From positions 1-59,680 of the IMG/VR virus record IMGVR_UViG_3300044673_000126: a stretch of 59,680 nucleotides of DNA; one strand, 5' to 3'. Under the pieces are notes generated by a model that had not been told where the DNA came from, searched no databases, and saw only the letters and a program-made list of their open reading frames with translations. This document shows positions 33,919 through 42,159 of this stretch, in pieces; the stretch's first letter is position 1, and every line of letters starts with the position of its first letter. The stretch comes from a virus. The position numbers were made by a program, and so were the translations under genes.

Positions 33919-36900
33919 ATGTCTGAACTCTATGAGATCGCAGGCAGGGGCGCGATTGTTGTCCTTGGCTCCGGCCAACAGTGCGACCGGGACATCAGAA
34001 CCATCATGGATCATTGCCGCCGGTTCAACTCACTGCGGGTGGACAACTTGGCGTGCACATTCCCAGGCATGAACTGGGAAGTGTCGGGGCCCGTAGTAGG
34101 GGCGGCGAGCCCGAACACCATCTTCATCAGCACACTCAGTGCATCGCAGCCGGAAGACAAGGGGAGGACCTTGCGGTTGGAACGCATTGCGAGATCACTG
34201 GAAAACAACACCAACACGGGGGCGCACGAGGCCGCACTTGTCGCGCTCGCCGATGAGGGTGACCCGACGGCCACCTTCGCTCTGGCCGCAACCCGTGCCG
34301 CACTCGACTCGATGCGAGACTGCCCCCCGAGTGACCAGAACAACCTCTTTGTCTATACTCTCGGTGGAATCCGCTGTGCCCTGTCATCGACCCGTTACAG
34401 CACCTTCGCAACTCGAAGGATTCTCCGGAACCAGGACAAGGTCATCGACGCATGGCGGTGTGAACTCTCAATGCGGCTCATGACTGCCACCTGTTACAAC
34501 ACGGGGGTCTACTCGGATCCAAGGATCGCGTTTGCCGCTGGCGATCTGGTCAAGGAATACTACGACCTTCGGCGCGACAACCTCGTTGATCCGTATCGTG
34601 ACGAGATCTGCTTATCTCGCTCCGCATCCATCCAAGACGCCTACAACAATGTCTATCGCCGGGTCTCTGGTGTGGCAGCGGCACTCGACCCCACCAGTGA
34701 GCGGGGCGGCCCCGCGCTCTCCTATGGGGACTTCCAGATCAACGTCCACCTGGCGTATGGGATCCTCCGGTTCATGGGGCGAGCCCTTAACTCAGTGACT
34801 TCAGAGTCTGGGGCCAACGCTCTCAACCTCTCTGGGGCAGACACCTTCCCTGTCATCATTGGGCAGGGCCACATCGAGCGCGTCATGGCAGGCCTCGAAC
34901 TCATCAAGACCTGCTGCAACCTGATCAAGCTGGCACCACCGTGCCTCAAACCGAACATGGAGGGCGCCTTGCCCGCAAATCAATGGACGGCCAATATCCC
35001 CGAGCCGCACGTGGATATCTCTGAGAACGCCCGCGTTCGTGCGGCCATCCCCACGTGCACCAGGTGCGGTTGTGTTGCGCCCAACCCCGTCGTTCAGGGT
35101 GGCACCTTCCGTGGGCGTCCCGTCGAACTGGACGGGATACAGACTGATGCACGCTATTGCGCCTCGTGTGCCGAATCCATGCTCACACTGGCCTACGACA
35201 CGGCATCCTACCATCGGAGCAATAAAGTCATGTCCATCAGCGCCATGCGGGAAGCGCGCAGCACAGGGCATCGGAACGGTGTCAACATTCCCATCACTGC
35301 CGGGACGGTGTCGCAGTTCAATCGCACAGTGCTCTCCGCGTGTGGAGGGTGTGGCAACCCCACCTTCAACCGGGAGAAGGTGCTGGCCTTCACGGACCCC
35401 AACCCTGGAGTCCAGAGGCGCATCCGTCTCCTCGGAGATGGGGTCTCGATGACGGCCAACCAGGAAGAGTTCGATATGATCCCACAAGGACTCAACGACT
35501 GCTCCCGTCAGGGTCTGCCGTCAGATACCGTCATCATCCTCTCGACATCAGTGCTCGTCCACGACATGGAGAGCGACCCCTCCATGCGGTGCCGTAGATG
35601 CGCCAACCCGGCGCGGCTCTACCAGGATCCAGCGACGGGGAAGTATTACACCTCAATCGACGCCTCACCATCCGCCCCGGAGTATGGCTACAAGGTCCCC
35701 GACCCAAGCGGTAGGTTCCTTGACCGTGTCATCGGCATAGAGTTCGAGACCGGCCCGGGGTCGGCGCAGGTCGGTGTCGAGAGGATGGACGCCTTCCTCA
35801 ACGAGGCGTGTTCGGACGGCACGCACATCTGGCACATCCACGGGGACGGCTCCCTCATGGGTGGTGCCTGCGAGATCACGACGCCTCCCATCGGCGGCCT
35901 CGCCATCCCGATGGGCGTGGATGCGATGTTCAACCTCGCCAAGAAGTATGGGTTCAACATTGAGAACCGCTCGGCCGGGATGCACATCCACACAAACATC
36001 ACCGATCTGTTTGAAGTGATGATGCCGATCCGAACCAGGCATCGGGCGGGTGAGACTGCCGCTACCAACTCCTACCGAGAGTTCTGCAATCTGCTCGGTC
36101 GGTTCGGGGATGCCATGTCCCAGTTGAGCCGCCAGTTCGTGAGCAAGGCGCGGCGGAGCAACACCTACTGCCAGGGTGGATTCGGTGTCAGGTCCTGGAA
36201 CTGCGGGGACCAGGACCCGATGATGCGATACCAGAGCTCGTCCCTGTCTGGCAGATCCGCCGTGTGCATCCATCGGCATGATGGCTACGCCCGACGGACC
36301 AAGGTGACCTACACCCTGGAGAACCGCATCTGGCCCAGCAGCAACAGCAAGACCTATACCCTGGCTCGCGCAGAGTTGACGCAGAAGGCCATCGACAAGT
36401 TCGTCGGACTGAGTATCGAGTTCCTCAGTAATCCGGACGCCGCCCATCGTGCAGTGTTGGACCAGTTCGTCACGTTGGTCGAAACAACCCCAAGGCTCCG
36501 TATCGACAGGCGGGTCCAGGCAACAGTGGATCTGTTCGGGCTGTCGGACGAGACGAAGGCGGCGCTCGATGCCATTCATCGGCGTTACTTCTACATCTCC
36601 TACTATGCACATGAACACAATCTCTCTATGGGCTCGCCGGAAATTACCAATCTGGTCAAGGAGAGCCTGCGCAGTGTGGGTATCAACGATAGGACTGTGG
36701 ATGATCCCATGGCCTACACCGAACTAGCCGGAATCCTGGCGGCGAAGGGACTATCCTCACCGACTGTCCCCGATACCCTGCGCGTGCTGCACCACACGAT
36801 GAATATGGACACGACCATCGCATCGCTGGCGTGCGACCCTATGGCCACCGATGCCTCGGACCTTTCCTCCGCGGCCCCTCTCTCCATCGTCAACAACTAG
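33919..36900 (+). CDS. Amidoligase-like protein with Cys clusters, 993 aa
   Basis: The C-terminal half carries the signature order of COOH-NH2 amidoligases of the glutamine-synthetase-like type: GIEFE at about residue 607, GDGSL at about 643, EITTPP at about 652 and GMHIHT at about 687. That family joins a carboxylate to an amine using ATP. Four Cys pairs (near 380, 415, 475 and 558: CTRC, CASC, CGGC, CRRC) suggest zinc ribbons before the enzyme domain. The N-terminal ~370 residues are unrecognised. The next gene is a class II glutamine amidotransferase, the partner expected to supply ammonia. Substrate is unknown. Confidence 0.7.
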   Translation: MSELYEIAGRGAIVVLGSGQQCDRDIRTIMDHCRRFNSLRVDNLACTFPGMNWEVSGPVVGAASPNTIFISTLSASQPEDKGRTLRLERIARSLENNTNTGAHEAALVALADEGDPTATFALAATRAALDSMRDCPPSDQNNLFVYTLGGIRCALSSTRYSTFATRRILRNQDKVIDAWRCELSMRLMTATCYNTGVYSDPRIAFAAGDLVKEYYDLRRDNLVDPYRDEICLSRSASIQDAYNNVYRRVSGVAAALDPTSERGGPALSYGDFQINVHLAYGILRFMGRALNSVTSESGANALNLSGADTFPVIIGQGHIERVMAGLELIKTCCNLIKLAPPCLKPNMEGALPANQWTANIPEPHVDISENARVRAAIPTCTRCGCVAPNPVVQGGTFRGRPVELDGIQTDARYCASCAESMLTLAYDTASYHRSNKVMSISAMREARSTGHRNGVNIPITAGTVSQFNRTVLSACGGCGNPTFNREKVLAFTDPNPGVQRRIRLLGDGVSMTANQEEFDMIPQGLNDCSRQGLPSDTVIILSTSVLVHDMESDPSMRCRRCANPARLYQDPATGKYYTSIDASPSAPEYGYKVPDPSGRFLDRVIGIEFETGPGSAQVGVERMDAFLNEACSDGTHIWHIHGDGSLMGGACEITTPPIGGLAIPMGVDAMFNLAKKYGFNIENRSAGMHIHTNITDLFEVMMPIRTRHRAGETAATNSYREFCNLLGRFGDAMSQLSRQFVSKARRSNTYCQGGFGVRSWNCGDQDPMMRYQSSSLSGRSAVCIHRHDGYARRTKVTYTLENRIWPSSNSKTYTLARAELTQKAIDKFVGLSIEFLSNPDAAHRAVLDQFVTLVETTPRLRIDRRVQATVDLFGLSDETKAALDAIHRRYFYISYYAHEHNLSMGSPEITNLVKESLRSVGINDRTVDDPMAYTELAGILAAKGLSSPTVPDTLRVLHHTMNMDTTIASLACDPMATDASDLSSAAPLSIVNN

Positions 36901-36929
36901 CCCAGACGGGCATCCTAAGGAGCCACTAC

Positions 36930-38387
36930 ATGTGTGGTTTGTTTTCAATCTTCCCCAAGGAGGGCGCCGATGCCCTCTCCCTTCGTGTCCTCGCCCTGTT
37001 CCTCGGCGTCGGCAACGTGCCGAGAGGGCGTCACAGCTTCGGCATGTGGGGCAAGGGGATCCCTCCGTTCCGTTCCCTGGGGGCGATCACCGACGATGAC
37101 AACATCGCCAACTTCCGGTCGTTCATCTTCAACACCTGGCAACCGGAGGCCGGGGCGTGGATGGCTGGCCATACCAGGCAGGCAACACACGGTGCGAGAA
37201 CCATCGAGAACACGCATCCATTCGAGCTTGGGACACTGACCCTTGCTCACAACGGGGTCGTCAAGGTCGATGGCCTGACCGAGAAGGATCACCCCGTTGA
37301 CTCAGGGCAGATCGCCATCTCTGTGGTGACACACGGATGGGCGGGTGGCCTCGCCAAGGTGTCTGGGTCCTGCGGCCTTGTTGCCAGTGTGGGTGACAAG
37401 CTCTACCTCTACCGGCACTCCCAGGTCCTCCATGTCGCGGAGGGGCCATGGGGATGGGCCGTCTCGTCAGAGAAGTCTACCCTCAAAGAAGCGCTTGTGC
37501 TGGCTGGGCTCGAAGTCACATCCCTCGAACCCGTGGTGGAAGAGTATGTCACAGCTCCATGGGATGGCACCCACGAGAACTGCCCGGCCGCTGTCTACAA
37601 GGCGCCAGCCACCGAAGCCAAGTATGGCGGCTACGTCTGGGACTCGGATCGCTACGGCTACGAGGGTGGCTACGAGGGTGGCTATGACTACAGCCAGCAG
37701 CGAAGGGGCAAGGTTATCCCGTTCTCCCAGCCGCCCCTCACGAATGTCACCAAGTCCGAAGCATCTCGCGTCTCTGACGAGGAAGCCAAGAAGAAGTTTC
37801 TCACCCGCAGCGAGTCCGTCCTGATGGACAAGGATCGGGCTCACGAGAAGGCAGCCACCATGCTGCTGGCCCTCCGAGGAAAGAACACCAAGGGCGCCAT
37901 CGTCCTAAGCGCACAGAGTGCAACCCGCGCAGCACTCATCAAGAGGGCTGTCCTAGTGGAACGGTTCGAGCGTGAGATCATCCACGTCTACGACCCCAAC
38001 ACCAAGCAGACCACCCAGTGTCTCTCCTGCCTGAACGTCCCCCTCACGCAATACGAGAAGATGACGGACGAAGAGCGAGAAGTCCTGTGGGTGAAGGCCT
38101 ATGCCGAGACGCTGAACAACATTGGCGTCACGACAGAGGAGTTCATGGCGGCCCAGGAGGAATACGCAGAGGATGAGAGCTGCATCATCCTCAACGAGTC
38201 TGGTGTGTGCGACTGGTGTGGGACGGTTCGTGATGTGGACGATCTCACTGACCGGATCTTCGGGTCCGAGACCGTCAAGGTGTGCAAGTATTGTGACAGC
38301 GAGTTCAAGGCTGCACGAAGAGGCATGGACTACCGCTCCGTCAAGGGTGGCCGCCGCGATCAGCGGAGGGTCCGAGGCAACGCATGA
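36930..38387 (+). CDS. Class II glutamine amidotransferase with C-terminal zinc ribbons, 485 aa
   Basis: The ATG at 36930 (AGGAG upstream) gives MCGLFSI, placing the catalytic Cys at position 2 as this Ntn-hydrolase class requires; longer readings lose it. Other class motifs are present: HTRQATHG at 81-88, NTHPF at 94-98 and HNG at 107-109. The amidotransferase fold spans about residues 1-230. A Tyr/Gly-rich linker (near 245-255) and a Lys/Glu-rich part follow. CLSC and the CDWC...CKYC pair form C-terminal zinc sites. The domain would release ammonia from glutamine for the amidoligase encoded 29 nt upstream. Confidence 0.85.
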   Translation: MCGLFSIFPKEGADALSLRVLALFLGVGNVPRGRHSFGMWGKGIPPFRSLGAITDDDNIANFRSFIFNTWQPEAGAWMAGHTRQATHGARTIENTHPFELGTLTLAHNGVVKVDGLTEKDHPVDSGQIAISVVTHGWAGGLAKVSGSCGLVASVGDKLYLYRHSQVLHVAEGPWGWAVSSEKSTLKEALVLAGLEVTSLEPVVEEYVTAPWDGTHENCPAAVYKAPATEAKYGGYVWDSDRYGYEGGYEGGYDYSQQRRGKVIPFSQPPLTNVTKSEASRVSDEEAKKKFLTRSESVLMDKDRAHEKAATMLLALRGKNTKGAIVLSAQSATRAALIKRAVLVERFEREIIHVYDPNTKQTTQCLSCLNVPLTQYEKMTDEEREVLWVKAYAETLNNIGVTTEEFMAAQEEYAEDESCIILNESGVCDWCGTVRDVDDLTDRIFGSETVKVCKYCDSEFKAARRGMDYRSVKGGRRDQRRVRGNA

Positions 38388-38701
38388 GACGCCTGCCCAG
38401 GTCACTACCACTCCGGATACTGGAGGCCTTCCGGACTCCGGAAAAGGATCATGCGACATTCGCTCCATGGCGGGGGCACTTCGGTGTCAACGCCCTAACC
38501 GTCAACCGCAACCCATACCAGTGGTGGGGTGAGAACCCAATCTATTGGCTTGCGCACTATCGCGACGCCAGGAAGGATTGCACCATTCTTGCTGCGTTCC
38601 TTTACTTCCGGCTGACGAAACACCATCCAGCCGTCATCCTGGCAACGCATCTACGAACGCTCGAAAAGAAAGGAGCCCGGTGTGTCTCGGGCAATGCCTA
38701 A
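38384..38701 (+). CDS. Hypothetical protein, 105 aa
   Basis: The ATG at 38384 overlaps the amidotransferase stop (ATGA), so it is co-translated with it. Arg-rich, Trp-containing protein (QWWGENPIYWLAHYRDARKD). Copy 5 of the palindrome lies 45 nt into the frame. Unrecognised; may belong to the amidoligase operon. Confidence 0.55.
   Translation: MRRLPRSLPLRILEAFRTPEKDHATFAPWRGHFGVNALTVNRNPYQWWGENPIYWLAHYRDARKDCTILAAFLYFRLTKHHPAVILATHLRTLEKKGARCVSGNA
38429..38443. repeat. TTCCGGACTCCGGAA palindrome, copy 5
   Basis: A 15-nt perfect palindrome in the start region of the 105-aa gene, same orientation as copy 4. A partial half-site (CTCCGGA) lies 18 nt upstream. Confidence 0.8.
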
Positions 38702-39077
38702 CAACGAGTCCATCCCCATTGTTGGAGCCCTCCTCCGTGAAGAGGCTGCTCTGGCGAAATCCCTTGAGACGGATGGAGTATCTGTTTCACTCAGACAGAG
38801 CCGCATCGTGCGGGTCACACAACGGCCGTCGCCTGATCCACATACGTGGGTCATCGAGGTCAACCTGTGTGGTTGGGGCGACACCCGGATGACCCGGAAC
38901 GCCATCAACTCTGTTCTGTGCAGGCTCGACCTGCCCTACCGTGTCGGGATGCATAAGCATTCCGCCTTCCTCTATCTGCTTACACAGAGCGCGGATGGGA
39001 CCGCACCCAAGCCCGTGCCTGTATCACCCCTGCCCGAGAACGGGTGGGTCACTCTCCCAAAGGAGGATTTACAATGA
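38682..39077 (+). CDS. Hypothetical protein, 131 aa
   Basis: The GTG at 38682 has AGGAG 6 nt upstream and overlaps the previous gene; ATG at 38694 is an alternative. The product has alternating strands and helices (RIVRVTQRPSPD, HTWVIEVNLCGWG) and ends overlapping the next gene. Unrecognised. Confidence 0.55.
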   Translation: MSRAMPNNESIPIVGALLREEAALAKSLETDGVSVSLRQSRIVRVTQRPSPDPHTWVIEVNLCGWGDTRMTRNAINSVLCRLDLPYRVGMHKHSAFLYLLTQSADGTAPKPVPVSPLPENGWVTLPKEDLQ

Positions 39078-39547
39078 GCAACTGCGGCCTTACCACCGGA
39101 AACAAGGCGATCCGGGTCAAGGGGCACACCGAGAAACCCCAGCGTGTCTTCATGACCTGGCTCAAGAAGGCGCTCAAGGAAAACCCGGATGGCAAGGAGA
39201 TCCCCATGAACTACGACAAGCTGGTTCATGCGGTCTTCCGCCCCCGCCGCATCAGCGACGTCTCCAGCTACCTGTTCTTCCATCGCATCACGAAGAACAA
39301 GAGCGCCATCATCGCCCGGTTCGGGACCTTCATGCGAGGGGATAGCTCCCGGGACTACACCTTCATCCCCAGGCGCGTGGCGAACCCCAAGCTCGGGCAG
39401 ACCGAGCGGAAGGCGCCCGCCATCGAGAAGGACCCCACCCTCAAGGTGCTGTCCCTGTCCATCCAGAACGCGGAAGCCCTCAACATCCTGGTAGGGGAGG
39501 TGACCCGACTTGCGGAAGCGGTGGAACGTCTTGCCGCCGCGAAGTAG
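39074..39547 (+). CDS. Hypothetical protein, 157 aa
   Basis: GGAGG upstream of the ATG at 39074. The protein is basic in its first two thirds (KKALKENPDGKEIPM, FRPRRISDVSSYLFFHR) and ends in a coiled coil (VLSLSIQNAEALNILVGE). Possibly DNA-binding and oligomeric. Unrecognised. Confidence 0.6.
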   Translation: MSNCGLTTGNKAIRVKGHTEKPQRVFMTWLKKALKENPDGKEIPMNYDKLVHAVFRPRRISDVSSYLFFHRITKNKSAIIARFGTFMRGDSSRDYTFIPRRVANPKLGQTERKAPAIEKDPTLKVLSLSIQNAEALNILVGEVTRLAEAVERLAAAK

Positions 39548-39746
39548 ACAGGACCGTGACATCGTCGGCACAATCGGCGAACACACGGTCTGCTGGCGCT
39601 ACTTCGGCGACGAATCCCCTCACAAGGGGCACCTCTCCATTATCCTGAAGACACCTGACGGATGGGAGAACCTGGGGGTCTGGAAGAAAGGACCCCTATC
39701 CCTCAGCGACATCGAGGGAAAGATTGCATTGGCCATCAAGAAGTAG
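39510..39746 (+). CDS. Hypothetical protein, 78 aa, TTG start
   Basis: The TTG at 39510 has GGAGGTG 7 nt upstream, inside the end of the previous gene. The body (TVCWRYFGDESPHKGHLSII, then KKGPLSLSDIEG) reads like a real small protein. It ends 9 nt before a strong terminator. The start is uncertain. Confidence 0.5.
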   Translation: MRKRWNVLPPRSRQDRDIVGTIGEHTVCWRYFGDESPHKGHLSIILKTPDGWENLGVWKKGPLSLSDIEGKIALAIKK

Positions 39747-39755
39747 GACCACTAC

Positions 39756-39787
39756 GGCCCCCGGTGCTTCGGCGCTGGGGGCCTTTT
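39756..39787 (+). terminator. Intrinsic terminator with UUCG loop
   Basis: A 12-bp GC-rich stem (GGCCCCCGGTGC with GCGCTGGGGGCC) closed by a C(TTCG)G tetraloop is followed by TTTT. It ends the first right-arm transcript block after the amidotransferase operon. Confidence 0.85.
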
Positions 39788-39820
39788 GTCGTTCACGCAT
39801 ATCAACCAGCAGGAGGTAAC

Positions 39821-40735
39821 ATGCCAGGAACGGGCCGAGGACCGGGTGCGGCCGATACTTCAACCACGACGAGCGGGACATCATCAATACCATGGCGGTC
39901 AATAAGGTCCCCCAATGTCTTCGTCGACGCCGCACGATACCTGAACCACACCATACCCGCCCGCCCGGACGAATGGGATTGGGGAATGCCGCCTCCCACG
40001 CCGCCACCCCGTCCCGAGTGGATGACCGACATTCTGGATGCGGTGGCTATCTATGTGGATTCACACCCACACCAAGTCATAGGCCAGGAGGTAACACAGG
40101 CTTCCGATTTCTACGGTGTCAACGTCCGTGTCGGTATTGCATGCGGCTATGCAGAGCTCATCAACAGGTTGGGTGGAGATAGTAACCATGTGATGCTTAC
40201 CTACCGGGCGGTAACCCCTTACCCAACCACCCATGCCGCCGCCGCGCGCGAGGCTCCGTCACGGGAAGCGCTCCACACTGCGGATAAGGAGTTCTCTGCC
40301 AGGCTAGCGGCTGCCATACGTAAGCTGATCCCACCAGAGAGGAGGAAGGAATGCCCTCGAACAGGACCAAAATACTCACACTCCATGTCATGCTTCTCCT
40401 GCCGTGGACCATACCTCTGGCGATTGCGGTTGCGGCAGGCAAAGCTTTCATGGCTGAGAGGAGAGCTCGAACGGTTCGGGATGAGGCTGCCAAGCGAGTG
40501 GCCCTGCGCGAAAGCATCGCCTACCACGACGCCATCCTCAAGAGAGCGAGAGAGACCATGGATGGCATCAACCGGGCGTCTCGCGACACTATTCGCAGAC
40601 ATGTCAATGGCCCGTATAAGACGCCAACACCAGGAGGCCCAGGCCATGGCCAACCTTGTTGCAGGAGGTTGGGAGACGGCGTTGACAACACTCCCCGACC
40701 GAGTCAACATGAACCCCCAACCAAGGAGATCATAG
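39821..40735 (+). CDS. Hypothetical protein, up to 304 aa, end uncertain
   Basis: The ATG at 39821 follows AGGAGG. The first ~175 residues look coding (VIGQEVTQASDFYGVNVRVG, IACGYAELINRLGGDSNH). After about 40350 the frame reads Arg/Ser/Pro-rich and less protein-like, while another frame (next entry) becomes convincing. Either the two genes overlap for 385 nt or a frameshift separates them. Unrecognised function. Confidence 0.5.
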   Translation: MPGTGRGPGAADTSTTTSGTSSIPWRSIRSPNVFVDAARYLNHTIPARPDEWDWGMPPPTPPPRPEWMTDILDAVAIYVDSHPHQVIGQEVTQASDFYGVNVRVGIACGYAELINRLGGDSNHVMLTYRAVTPYPTTHAAAAREAPSREALHTADKEFSARLAAAIRKLIPPERRKECPRTGPKYSHSMSCFSCRGPYLWRLRLRQAKLSWLRGELERFGMRLPSEWPCAKASPTTTPSSRERERPWMASTGRLATLFADMSMARIRRQHQEAQAMANLVAGGWETALTTLPDRVNMNPQPRRS

Positions 40736-40764
40736 ATGATTACACCCCCACCCCTCTCCCATGA
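40351..40764 (+). CDS. Membrane-anchored basic protein, about 137 aa
   Basis: AGGAGGAAGG sits just before the ATG at 40351. Residues 8-30 (TLHVMLLLPWTIPLAIAVAA) form a membrane span and residues 35-85 a basic helix with coding-like third positions. The last ~50 residues are Pro-rich and less certain; a short frame starting at 40599 could be the true gene there. It lies inside the longer neighbouring frame. Confidence 0.5.
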   Translation: MPSNRTKILTLHVMLLLPWTIPLAIAVAAGKAFMAERRARTVRDEAAKRVALRESIAYHDAILKRARETMDGINRASRDTIRRHVNGPYKTPTPGGPGHGQPCCRRLGDGVDNTPRPSQHEPPTKEIIDDYTPTPLP

Positions 40765-41770
40765 ACGGGCAAACGTCATCACGGCCACCGACTCAACCAT
40801 CCTGATGGGAACTGTTCCGCCAGAGTGGGGCACGCCTGAGACGGTGTGGATGGATAAGATGGGCCTTGCCACAGACAAGGCTGAGTCCATCGCGATGCTG
40901 CTCGGCCATGTCTTTGAGCCCATCATCATCGCCTCACACTTGGAAAGCCTGGGTGGAGGTTGGTCCTCGACCAGTCCTGGTTTCAAGCGCATGCCCGACG
41001 CACCATTTGGGTGCACACCGGACGCGCTCATATCGGACGCCATCGGCGCCGTGAACTACCACCTGGAATGCAAGAGCACTACGTCATCGGACGATTGGGG
41101 CCCCAGTGGGACAGAGGAGGTCCCCGACCGGGTCTACATCCAGGTGCAGCACAGCATGATGGTGACCGACACACCATACTGGGCGGTGCGGATGCTCCTC
41201 TACCGGAGGGAGGACCGTGAACGGATCGCCTGCCGCGTCATGCGCGGTGAGCCTCTCGACGCCGCCTTCCTTGCGGAAGTTGTGAAGGAACAACGCACCT
41301 ACACGATCATGCGGAACGAGTCCATAATTGGTGATATCAGGTCCGTCGGACAGGACTTCTGGGATCGCAACGTGGCCACCAGGACCCGCCCATCGAATGG
41401 CGCCATGCCCTCGGCCGACGTGCGCCCAAGAGTCGACAGCATCACACGTGTAAGCGACGCTGATGTCGATGCCCTCCTCGGGCAACTCGCCGCGGCGAGG
41501 GCCGCTGCCACGGCGGCGACCAAGGATGCCGACGCCACGGCGGCCAGGGTCAGAGCTCTGCTCTCTGAGCGTGGGCTCACCGGTATCGCTACCGACAGGT
41601 TCACGGTGACATCACAGTCAAGCCAGAGAACCACCATCGACTATGAATCGGCCTTCCAATCCGCATGTAAGATTGGGGAGCTTAGTCCGGAGACCCGCGC
41701 GTTCATCCTCGCCCAATACGTGACGCGGTCGCAGTCTACACCACGGCTCACCATCAAGGAGAACCAATGA
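40736..41770 (+). CDS. YqaJ-type exonuclease, 344 aa
   Basis: The N-terminal 180 residues follow the YqaJ/lambda-exonuclease order: GTPETVWMDKMGLA, a Gly-His-Glu helix near 62-66 (GHVFEP), the Asp of GCTPDALI at about 97, ECKST at about 111-115 and a Gln helix (YIQVQHSMMVT). This PD-(D/E)XK nuclease chews DNA ends to give single strands. The C-terminal half has an Ala-rich coiled coil (residues 245-285). The downstream annealing protein and SSB complete a two-component recombination set. Confidence 0.85.
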   Translation: MITPPPLSHERANVITATDSTILMGTVPPEWGTPETVWMDKMGLATDKAESIAMLLGHVFEPIIIASHLESLGGGWSSTSPGFKRMPDAPFGCTPDALISDAIGAVNYHLECKSTTSSDDWGPSGTEEVPDRVYIQVQHSMMVTDTPYWAVRMLLYRREDRERIACRVMRGEPLDAAFLAEVVKEQRTYTIMRNESIIGDIRSVGQDFWDRNVATRTRPSNGAMPSADVRPRVDSITRVSDADVDALLGQLAAARAAATAATKDADATAARVRALLSERGLTGIATDRFTVTSQSSQRTTIDYESAFQSACKIGELSPETRAFILAQYVTRSQSTPRLTIKENQ

Positions 41771-42159
41771 CCAAGGCCCCGATGCTTCAGATCATTGCCG
41801 CCGCCTCTAAGAACGGGGACATAGAGACCCTGTTCATCAACACAGTGGAGGCCGGCGCAAGACTGATGCTAGAGGCAGCAGACGCTGTAAGGGAAGCAGG
41901 CAGTAGGCCAGACAGAGAGAGGATCAACGCCCTCATTCAGTGCATGACCCGAGTCCACGGGTTCTGCAATAACACCTACCGGACCCTAGATCTCAACCTT
42001 GATTGTCTCTCGTCCGCCATTAGGTTGGTGGAGGCTGATGACATCGTGGATGACTTCGACACATCAGAGATGTTCAACAAGGACAAGGAGCTTCTAACGA
42101 TGAAGCCCACCATGTTCTCTTTCGACCCCAAGGAGGGCACAAATGACGGACAGCAATAG
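41767..42159 (+). CDS. Hypothetical protein, 130 aa
   Basis: Overlaps the exonuclease stop (ATGA) and lies before the annealing-protein gene, so it is likely part of the recombination operon. Helical and acidic (DDIVDDFDTSEMFNKDKE). No family recognised. Confidence 0.6.
   Translation: MTKAPMLQIIAAASKNGDIETLFINTVEAGARLMLEAADAVREAGSRPDRERINALIQCMTRVHGFCNNTYRTLDLNLDCLSSAIRLVEADDIVDDFDTSEMFNKDKELLTMKPTMFSFDPKEGTNDGQQ

Noticed and set aside
33070-34014. 314-aa minus-strand frame
   Set aside because: Shadow of the winged-helix repeat gene (its repeats create a long open antisense frame in GC-rich DNA); composition is Val/Gly/Ala/Asp-rich.
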